Position numbers and translations under genes: made by a program. From 40CM-4-69-5 sp036556905 (GTDB taxonomy: Bacteria; Methylomirabilota; Methylomirabilia; Rokubacteriales; CSP1-6), in contig DATBIM010000145.1 in NCBI GenBank assembly GCA_036556905.1, positions 1-10,189 of the forward strand: a DNA stretch of 10,189 bases, written 5' to 3'. Numbering within the stretch: position 1 is the stretch's first letter; every line of letters begins with the position of its first letter. The notes beneath the pieces were generated by a model, which was given only the letters and a program-made list of their open reading frames with translations, did not search any database and had not been told where the DNA came from. Shown in pieces: positions 5,417-10,189 of this stretch.

Positions 5417-6508
5417 ATGCCATCGAACCTCGAAGACCGATTCCTCACGCTGCACGAAATCGTGCGGGCCGCCCGGGTCAACCTTGCCCCCGGGCCCTGG
5501 GACTACCTGGCCGGCGGCGCCGAGACAGAGACCACGCTCCGCCGGAACCGCCAGGCCCTGGACGCGGTCGCCTTCCGGCCGCGCGTGCTGCGGGACGTCT
5601 CCAAGATCGACTGCACCTCGTCGCTGCTGGGCCGGGCCATTCGCCTGCCGGTCATGCTCGCGCCCGTGGGGTCGATCGAGACCTTCGCTCCCGGCGGCGG
5701 CGCCACCGCGGCCCAGGCCGCCGCCGAGTTCGGGGTGCCCCAGATGCTGTCCTCGGTGTGCAACCCGGGTCTGGAGGCGACGGCCAAGGCGGCCCCCGAC
5801 GCCTTCCGCATCTTCCAGCTCTACGTGCGCGGTGACGACGCCTGGGTCGACGACTTCGTCAAGCGCGCCCGCGACCACGGTTACGGGGCTTTCTGCCTCA
5901 CCGTGGACACCGCCGTCTACAGCCGGCGCGAGCGGGATCTGGCCCGGCGCTTCGTCAAGCCCTGGCGCGTGCGGGCCGGCGGCTTCGAGTACCAGGCGGG
6001 GCTCAACTGGGATCACGTGAAGCGCTTCAAGGACGTCCACCCCGACATCCCACTGGCGCTCAAGGGCATCGCCACCGCCGAGGACGCCACGCTGGCCGTC
6101 GAGCACGGTGTGGAGATCGTCTACGTCTCCAACCACGGCGGCCGCCAGCTCGACCACGGTCGGGGCACCCTCGACGCGCTCCCCGAGGTGCTGGCCGCCG
6201 TCGACGGTCGCGCCACCGTCATCATGGACGGCGGCATCATGCGCGGCACCGACGTGGTCAAGGCCATCGCCACCGGCGCCCACGCCGTGGCCATCGGCCG
6301 TCTGGAGTGCTGTGGCCTCGCCGCCGCGGGCCAGGCCGGGCTCGTGCGCGTGCTCGAGCTGCTGGAGGAGGAGGTCCGGGTGTGCCTGGGGCTCATGGGC
6401 GTGAGCCGGCTGTCCCAGCTCGATCGCTCCTACCTGCACCCGGCCACGCCGGTGAACCCGGCGCACGTCACGAGCGCCTTTCCGTTGCTGGACGAGGAAG
6501 GGTACTAG
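5417..6508 (+). CDS. FMN-dependent alpha-hydroxy-acid dehydrogenase/oxidase (LldD/glycolate oxidase family)
   Basis: The product is 363 aa, normal for the family, and forms one TIM-barrel domain. Visible signatures are WDYLAGGAETETT (Tyr30 at the substrate-binding position), QLYVRGD (Tyr136), LTVDTAVYSRRERD (Asp163), LKGI (Lys216), and the active site VSNHGGRQLD with catalytic His240 and substrate-binding Arg243. The flavin-phosphate loop is DGGIMRGTDVVKA. These enzymes oxidise L-2-hydroxy acids such as lactate, glycolate or mandelate to 2-oxo acids; which one is not clear. There is no membrane segment, so it is predicted cytoplasmic or peripheral. The ATG at 5417 is chosen because homology to the family starts there; no Shine-Dalgarno precedes it, and a -10-like TATAAC ends seven bases upstream, so the transcript may be leaderless. 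It is divergent from the dehydrogenase-TTT operon, which suggests shared regulation and a related substrate (inference). Confidence 0.93.
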   Translation: MPSNLEDRFLTLHEIVRAARVNLAPGPWDYLAGGAETETTLRRNRQALDAVAFRPRVLRDVSKIDCTSSLLGRAIRLPVMLAPVGSIETFAPGGGATAAQAAAEFGVPQMLSSVCNPGLEATAKAAPDAFRIFQLYVRGDDAWVDDFVKRARDHGYGAFCLTVDTAVYSRRERDLARRFVKPWRVRAGGFEYQAGLNWDHVKRFKDVHPDIPLALKGIATAEDATLAVEHGVEIVYVSNHGGRQLDHGRGTLDALPEVLAAVDGRATVIMDGGIMRGTDVVKAIATGAHAVAIGRLECCGLAAAGQAGLVRVLELLEEEVRVCLGLMGVSRLSQLDRSYLHPATPVNPAHVTSAFPLLDEEGY

Positions 6509-6520
6509 CCCCGCGTCCAT

Positions 6521-7921
6521 CTAGTAACGGACCCGGACGCGGTAGGTGAGCGTGGTCGCGCCTTCCCGGGCGATCGGCACGTCGAAGCGGAGCGTGTGGG
6601 CCTCCACCTTGTTGGCCTTGTGGGTGGCGTGGAGCACCTGCCAGTCGCCGGGGACGGGCTCGATGACCTGCACGGTCACCGGCTCCTTCTTGTGGTTGCG
6701 CAGGCTCACCTCCCATTCCACCTCCCACAGGTGGGAGGCGATCTTCTTCCAGTCGGTCTGCTTGCGGTCGCCGACCACGTCGAAGGCCTCGCCCAGCTTG
6801 AGCTTCACGCGCTCGTCCTTGGGGGTGTGCTCGATCCAGTCCTCACCGATGAGCTGCTGGCTGCCGGCGGTGTCGGCCTTGTAGACCCGCACCTTGCCGC
6901 GGGGCAGCGGCACGCCGAGGCGATGCTCTTTGGCGTTCTTGATCTCGAGGTAGACGCCCACCTTCTGGTTCGAGATGGGCACGCCGTACTGGTTGCGGTA
7001 GTAGTCCTGGGCGCCCCAGTAGATGAAGTGCTTCTGCACGGGAATCTCGCTGGCCGCCATCAGGGTGAGCTGCTTGGTCTGATTGTCCTTGATGGTGGTG
7101 CGGCCGTCGAGCGTGTAGAGGTGGTACTCGAAGAAGCCTTCGGCCTTGAAGTCGCGGCTGGCGTCGGCTCCCGAGGAGGCCTTGGCCGCCATCTCCATCA
7201 CTCTGCCGTCCCGGCGCGGGTCGCGGGCCCGGTTGAGATCACCGGCCACCAGCTTGAGGGCGGCGTTCGTGTAGGTGGCGCCGCTCTTGTTGTCGATCGT
7301 GACCCAGCCGGTGAGGTCGGTCCGGGTGTCGGCCGGGTTCAGGACGAGCACGTAGTCGGCCTTCCAGGTGATCCCGGATGTCAGATAGGACGCCTCGATC
7401 CGCTGGGGCGCCACCGCCTGGTTGCGCAGCAGCCAGACCAGGGTGGGCTTGGAGACGAGATTCTCGGGCAACGCCGGCAGCACCAGCTGGCCGTGGTGGC
7501 CGAGATGGATCTGCCCGTTGATCTCGAAGACGGGGCCGTTGGTCGAGAGCAGGGTGGCCTCAATCCAGGAGCTGCCCTGGTAGAGCCGCACCTTGCGGCC
7601 CACGTACTTCTCGATGAGCTTCTGGCTGGTCAGGAGGTCGTACTCGTAGTTCTGCTCGAGGATGCGCAGCCCGGCCGCGTCGGTGAGCGATTTGAGATGC
7701 AGCGTCGTGGGGTCGATGAGCGCGGCCACGTCCATGAAGCGGAGCTCGTGGACGCCGGCGGGCAGGCGGATCTCGCGGGTGTCTTTCACGAGCCCGAGGT
7801 TGCCGTTGTAGATCGTCACCATCACATCTTTCTGGCCGTCGCGAGTGACGGCGAGCGGGGGCGTGGCTGCTTCGGCCGTGCCGACGGCCAGGAGCAGCGC
7901 CAAGGCGATGAGCTGTCGCAT
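6521..7921 (-). CDS. Secreted DUF4139-domain protein
   Basis: The product is 466 aa. A clear signal peptide (residues 1-18, MRQLIALALLLAVGTAEA) predicts export. The N-terminal part contains the pattern VTIYNGNLGLVKDTREIRLP and then DVAALIDPTTL, LEQNYEYDLL and KYVGRKVRLY, recognised from DUF4139 proteins. The C-terminal half (from about residue 185, ASYLTSGITWKADYVLVL, to the end) is the DUF4139 beta-rich region. The biochemical role of this family is unknown; an envelope role is inferred from the signal and from an RpoE-like promoter motif upstream. The ATG at 7921 follows a strong GGGGAGGA site. The gene lies downstream of the sigma/anti-sigma pair in the same direction and converges with the hydroxy-acid dehydrogenase, leaving only 12 bp between stop codons and no visible terminator. 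It contains no cysteine. Confidence 0.88.
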   Translation of the reverse strand: MRQLIALALLLAVGTAEAATPPLAVTRDGQKDVMVTIYNGNLGLVKDTREIRLPAGVHELRFMDVAALIDPTTLHLKSLTDAAGLRILEQNYEYDLLTSQKLIEKYVGRKVRLYQGSSWIEATLLSTNGPVFEINGQIHLGHHGQLVLPALPENLVSKPTLVWLLRNQAVAPQRIEASYLTSGITWKADYVLVLNPADTRTDLTGWVTIDNKSGATYTNAALKLVAGDLNRARDPRRDGRVMEMAAKASSGADASRDFKAEGFFEYHLYTLDGRTTIKDNQTKQLTLMAASEIPVQKHFIYWGAQDYYRNQYGVPISNQKVGVYLEIKNAKEHRLGVPLPRGKVRVYKADTAGSQQLIGEDWIEHTPKDERVKLKLGEAFDVVGDRKQTDWKKIASHLWEVEWEVSLRNHKKEPVTVQVIEPVPGDWQVLHATHKANKVEAHTLRFDVPIAREGATTLTYRVRVRY

Positions 7922-7963
7922 GATCCGGTCCTCCCCGGGCCTGGGATGGGGCCCTATGCTCGG

Positions 7964-7991
7964 TTAGACCGATCGGCGGGCGTGGAGTTCC
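7964..7991 (-). promoter_or_regulatory. Predicted ECF-sigma promoter of the DUF4139 gene
   Basis: GGAACTC (7991-7985) is followed by a 16-nt spacer and TCTAA (7968-7964). RpoE-type promoters have GGAACTT, a 16-17 nt spacer and TCTGA, so the fit is good. The start point would lie near 7958, giving a leader of about 37 nt with a proper ribosome site. Nearly the same motif precedes the sigma gene in this window, which supports a shared regulon. Confidence 0.6.
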
Positions 7992-8014
7992 CGGGGCGGG
8001 CAGGGATCACGAGT

Positions 8015-8028
8015 CGTCTGGGCAGACG
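8015..8028 (-). terminator. Small hairpin after the anti-sigma gene, possible weak terminator
   Basis: CGTCTG and CAGACG form an inverted repeat separated by two bases, starting six bases past the anti-sigma stop. No T-run follows on the minus strand, so intrinsic termination would be weak. It may instead be part of the spacer upstream of the DUF4139 promoter. The rest of 7922-8033 holds that promoter and the ribosome site and no gene. Confidence 0.25.
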
Positions 8029-8033
8029 CGGAG

Positions 8034-8957
8034 TTAGCGGACGAGCTGAATGCGAACCCGGACCGGATCGGCCGGCGACTCGGCAGCCCGCGCGGCTTGC
8101 CAGCGGCCGATCCGCGCGAGCTCGCGGGTGAACTCGTCAGCGCGATTGCGCGGGATTGCCACCTCGAGTTCGAGACCATCCTGAATGGAGCGACGGCCCG
8201 TTTCCCGGCCGCCCGAGCTGGAGATCAGCGCGCCGAGCTCGCTCTCGGCGCCGGCGAGGTCAGCGACGGTGAGGCGGCCGGAGAGATCGGGCGGGCCCGG
8301 ATCCTTCTTGGTTTCGGCGATGCCCGCCGTGGCCTCGCGCCCGGGCGCCGTCCCCGGCGCCGTCGCGGCGCGGCCCGCGGACTCGCGATTGTCTCTCATG
8401 GGCGCCGCAGGCTCCGCCGCCTGGCGCTGAGCCTCGGATTTGCCCGGTGGCGCCGGGACGCTCGGCTTGCTCGCGAGGCCCGGCTTCGAAGGCTCCGGTG
8501 CTGGTTCCTTGGATTTCCGAGCGTCCTGCTGGCGCGCCGCGCTTTCTCGAGGGGCGGCGGGAGCTTCGACGGGGGCAGGCGCCGGGATGGGATCGCGGCG
8601 GGCGGCCTGCTGGAGCTCGGGCAACTGACGATAGAGCAGGCTCACCAGCACGCCGATGAGCACGGCGGCCGCCGCGCCGAGCGGAAGCTTCACGGGGAGC
8701 GGCAGCACGAGGGCCCGGCCCAGACGCCGATACCAGGGCGCCGAGCCCGTCCGGGCGAGCACGCGATCCACGAAGCCGACGGGCGCTCGCTCGGGCTCGA
8801 CCGCGCGGACGAGCGAGACGACGTTGCGGAATCGCTGGAGCTCCGCGCGGCACTCGGCGCAACCGGCCAGATGGCGGTCGAGCGCCACGCGCTCATCGGG
8901 CGTGAGCGCCTCGTCCACCAGCGCCGAGAAGAGCTCGCGGGCCTCGCCGCACGTCAT
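8034..8957 (-). CDS. Zinc-finger (zf-HC2) membrane anti-sigma factor
   Basis: The product is 307 aa. The N-terminal anti-sigma zinc finger carries Cys3, His29, Cys33 and Cys36 (RHLAGCAEC, the H-x3-C-x2-C signature), which binds and holds the cognate ECF sigma factor. A single membrane helix lies at about residues 90-108. A long Pro/Ala/Lys/Glu-rich disordered linker (about 121-215) then leads to a folded C-terminal domain (about 225-307, with GLELEVAIPRNRADEFTREL and a final VRVRIQLVR strand), probably periplasmic. I do not recognise that domain with certainty; it may be the signal-sensing part. The ATG overlaps the sigma-factor stop by four bases (ATGA), the classic coupled arrangement that balances sigma and anti-sigma. 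Release of sigma would be triggered by envelope or redox stress, by analogy with the family. Confidence 0.9.
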   Translation of the reverse strand: MTCGEARELFSALVDEALTPDERVALDRHLAGCAECRAELQRFRNVVSLVRAVEPERAPVGFVDRVLARTGSAPWYRRLGRALVLPLPVKLPLGAAAAVLIGVLVSLLYRQLPELQQAARRDPIPAPAPVEAPAAPRESAARQQDARKSKEPAPEPSKPGLASKPSVPAPPGKSEAQRQAAEPAAPMRDNRESAGRAATAPGTAPGREATAGIAETKKDPGPPDLSGRLTVADLAGAESELGALISSSGGRETGRRSIQDGLELEVAIPRNRADEFTRELARIGRWQAARAAESPADPVRVRIQLVR

Positions 8958-9508
8958 GACAGGAACCGCTCCATCTTGTCCTTCAGGTCCATCCGGGCCC
9001 GGTGCAGGCGCGAGCGCACGGTGCCCAGCTCGAGTCCCAGGGCCTGGGCGATCTCCTCGTAACTGAGCCCCTCCAGATCTCTGAGGATCACCACGATCCG
9101 CCGCTCCTCGGGCAGCGCCTCGATCGCCCGATGCAGGGCTGCTTCCACCTCGCGGCGCTCCACTCCGGCCGCCGGATCGGCGTCGGCCGGTAAGCGCAGG
9201 AGAGTCTCCTCGCCCTCGCGCCGGAGCCGCCGGTCGCTGGCGGCGAGCCGGTTCAGGCAGAGCCGCGAGGCGATCGCGTAGAGCCAGGTCGACAGCTTGG
9301 CGTCGCCCCGGAACTCCGCCACCGCGCGGTGGGCCCGCACGAACACCTCCTGGGCGATCTCCTCCGCCTCGGCGCGGCTGCCCAGCATCCGCAGGGCCAC
9401 CCCGAAGACCCGGTGCTGCTGGGCGATGACCAGCTCCTCGAAGGCCCGGGTTTCCCCCGCGCGCAGGCGAGCCAGCAGCTCGGGGTCATCGCCGGGCGCT
9501 CCTCTCAT
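8954..9508 (-). CDS. ECF-family RNA polymerase sigma factor (RpoE-like)
   Basis: The product is 184 aa. Sigma region 2 covers about residues 22-90 (AFEELVIAQQHRVFGVALRM, then AEEIAQEVFVRAHRAV and KLSTWLYAIASRLCLNR). Region 4 covers about 120-175 (ALPEERRIVVILRDLEGLSYEEIA with the helix-turn-helix GTVRSRLHRARMDLK). There is no region 1 or 3, as expected of ECF factors. It directs RNA polymerase to stress promoters and is held by the coupled anti-sigma factor downstream. The ATG at 9508 is the first methionine near the start of family homology. It has no good ribosome site, and a candidate autoregulatory promoter ends four bases upstream, so the mRNA would be leaderless from that promoter. The open frame extends a long way further upstream, but that part is antisense to the vapC-like gene. 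Confidence 0.93.
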   Translation of the reverse strand: MRGAPGDDPELLARLRAGETRAFEELVIAQQHRVFGVALRMLGSRAEAEEIAQEVFVRAHRAVAEFRGDAKLSTWLYAIASRLCLNRLAASDRRLRREGEETLLRLPADADPAAGVERREVEAALHRAIEALPEERRIVVILRDLEGLSYEEIAQALGLELGTVRSRLHRARMDLKDKMERFLS

Positions 9509-9512
9509 CGGC

Positions 9513-9541
9513 TGAGACCATACCGCCGGGCGGGAAGTTCC
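9513..9541 (-). promoter_or_regulatory. Predicted autoregulatory ECF-sigma promoter
   Basis: GGAACTT (9541-9535), a perfect match to the RpoE -35 consensus, is followed by a 17-nt spacer and TCTCA (9517-9513). The -35 is embedded in the palindrome GGGAA-C-TTCCC (9533-9543, minus strand). The -10 lies only four bases before the sigma ATG, so transcription would start at or just inside the gene; this is either a leaderless start or a sign that the real start codon is further in. Confidence 0.55.
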
Positions 9542-9575
9542 CACTCGCTCATAGTTGGCTGACGAAGGCCTGCCA

Positions 9576-9598
9576 CGCCTGGGCCCGCACGCCAGGCG
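9576..9598. other. Inverted repeat between the vapC-like and sigma genes
   Basis: CGCCTGG (9576-9582) and CCAGGCG (9592-9598) form a 7-bp stem with a 9-nt loop, located past the vapC-like stop. It may act as a terminator of the toxin-antitoxin transcript, but no T-run follows, so the role is open. The remaining bases of 9509-9626 contain the sigma promoter and no gene. Confidence 0.3.
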
Positions 9599-9626
9599 CG
9601 ATCGCACGGGTTGCCGGTCACCTTCA

Positions 9627-10061
9627 CTACACGAGTGGATCGATTGGTTCGAGAAACGGGAAGCGATGAAAGTCGGTGTCCCGGGTGACGACGCGGCGGA
9701 TCCCGTGCTCGCGCATGAGGATTGCAGTGTGCGCGTCGTGAAACAGGTTTGCCGTGAGATGCGGCAGCTCCCTGATGACCTGCGCAGCGACCTCGACATG
9801 GCGTGGTGTGGGCACCAGGAGACCCAGGCCCGGCGACGCCAGCAAGGCCTCGATGAAGCCCCAGGCCTCGGGCGCACTCCACGGACGTCGCATGACTCTC
9901 GGGTGAGTTGTCACGCGCAGGAACTCGTAAAGAATCGCCCAGGTCGTGTACCAGGCGTCTGGCCGACCTCGCTGCCGTTCCAACCAGTCACGGCATGCGG
10001 GATGCTGGGGGGAGTCGCCGTCGGCGGCGTACACCAAGATGTTGGTGTCGACGACGAGCAT
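9627..10061 (-). CDS. vapC: PIN-domain ribonuclease toxin, VapC family
   Basis: The product is 144 aa, in the usual size range for VapC. The acidic metal-binding residues of the PIN fold are present: Asp5 (VVDTNILVY), Glu46 (LYEFLRV), Asp109 (LFHDAHTA) and Asp128 (VTRDTDF, with Asp130 close by). VapC toxins are Mg-dependent endoribonucleases that cleave tRNA or rRNA and are neutralised by a VapB antitoxin encoded upstream. Here the ATG shares one base with the TAA stop of the upstream frame (TAATG), and AAGGACGG is a good ribosome site. The stop is TAG. The gene is intact and appears functional; the RNA target cannot be predicted. Confidence 0.92.
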   Translation of the reverse strand: MLVVDTNILVYAADGDSPQHPACRDWLERQRGRPDAWYTTWAILYEFLRVTTHPRVMRRPWSAPEAWGFIEALLASPGLGLLVPTPRHVEVAAQVIRELPHLTANLFHDAHTAILMREHGIRRVVTRDTDFHRFPFLEPIDPLV

Positions 10062-10189
10062 TACCGTCCTTCCATTGTCCCGTACAGGGCCTCCCGGTTG
10101 GCGATGTCCACAAGCATGCCTCCGCTGTGGAACGTCGGCAGGGGTGGGGGCTCCCCCTGTTTTCGCTGGGAGCGGAAGAGCAGCCGCAG
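10061..10189 (-). CDS. vapB: VapB-type antitoxin, C-terminal part, cut by the window edge
   Basis: An open frame enters from the right edge and gives 42 codons before TAA, which overlaps the vapC start by one base. The visible sequence contains RKQGEPPPLPTFHSGGMLVD followed by IANREALYGTMEGR. Short proteins with a basic stretch, a P-L-P-x-F segment, a G-rich turn and a terminal A-L-x-x-x-M-(D/E)-(G/R) helix are typical C-terminal, toxin-binding ends of VapB antitoxins. The DNA-binding N-terminus lies outside the window. Assignment rests on position and tail pattern. Confidence 0.65.
   Translation of the reverse strand: MRLLFRSQRKQGEPPPLPTFHSGGMLVDIANREALYGTMEGR

Noticed and set aside
5333..6520. 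A 395-codon minus-strand frame across the hydroxy-acid dehydrogenase
   Set aside because: The plus strand encodes a clear FMN enzyme with catalytic motifs; the antisense product matches nothing recognisable and would overlap the dehydrogenase start.
6504..6525. ACTAG/CTAGT inverted repeat between the convergent stops, as a terminator
   Set aside because: The five-base arms merely contain the two TAG stop codons, with a 12-nt loop and no T-run.
6596..8131. A 511-codon open frame on the plus strand across the DUF4139 gene
   Set aside because: It is a shadow of the DUF4139 gene, which has a signal peptide, ribosome site and family motifs. The plus-strand product is repetitive Val/Leu/Gly/Asp sequence.

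Overview
The window is very GC-rich bacterial DNA, close to 70% G+C by eye. It carries tightly packed operons, GTG as well as ATG starts, and a complete tripartite tricarboxylate transporter (TTT) operon. No rRNA, tRNA or other taxonomic marker is present. The content would fit a soil or subsurface lineage such as Candidatus Rokubacteria/Methylomirabilota, or a high-GC proteobacterium; this is only a guess.

The most important observation is two genes interrupted by an in-frame TGA exactly at the codon for the catalytic cysteine. (1) An AhpC/TSA peroxiredoxin (703-1269, minus) has TGA at the peroxidatic Cys position (FSPV-U-AAN). It reads on for 110 conserved codons. A perfect 7-bp hairpin with an AGGAA loop starts 12 nt after the TGA and matches the bacterial SECIS model. 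(2) A zinc-dependent medium-chain alcohol dehydrogenase (4269-5336, minus) has TGA at the first catalytic-zinc ligand (CGV-U-GTD). Its SECIS is less clear. TGA is also the ordinary terminator of several genes here, so the code is not reassigned. The simplest reading is that both genes encode selenoproteins. A selenocysteine at the catalytic zinc ligand of an alcohol dehydrogenase would be very unusual.

Layout, right to left on the minus strand: a VapBC-type toxin-antitoxin pair (9627-10189, antitoxin cut by the window edge); an ECF sigma factor with an ATGA-coupled zinc-finger anti-sigma factor (8034-9508); and a secreted DUF4139 protein (6521-7921). Near-matching RpoE-like promoter motifs (GGAACTT and GGAACTC, 17- and 16-nt spacers, then TCTCA and TCTAA) lie before both the sigma gene and the DUF4139 gene, which suggests one small envelope-stress regulon. 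A plus-strand FMN-dependent alpha-hydroxy-acid dehydrogenase (5417-6508) faces away from the alcohol dehydrogenase across an 80-bp divergent promoter region that holds a perfect 6-3-6 inverted repeat.

The alcohol dehydrogenase leads an operon with tctC, tctB and tctA (1361-5336). This suggests uptake of an organic acid coupled to oxidation of an alcohol or hydroxy acid. After a 91-bp gap with its own promoter candidate come the Sec-peroxiredoxin, a TlpA-like thioredoxin and the start of a small exported protein. All three overlap end to start, which suggests an extracytoplasmic peroxide/thiol redox module. Because both UGA codons lie upstream of coupled genes, selenium supply could affect whole operons. 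No selenocysteine machinery (selA, selB, selC, selD) is visible here.
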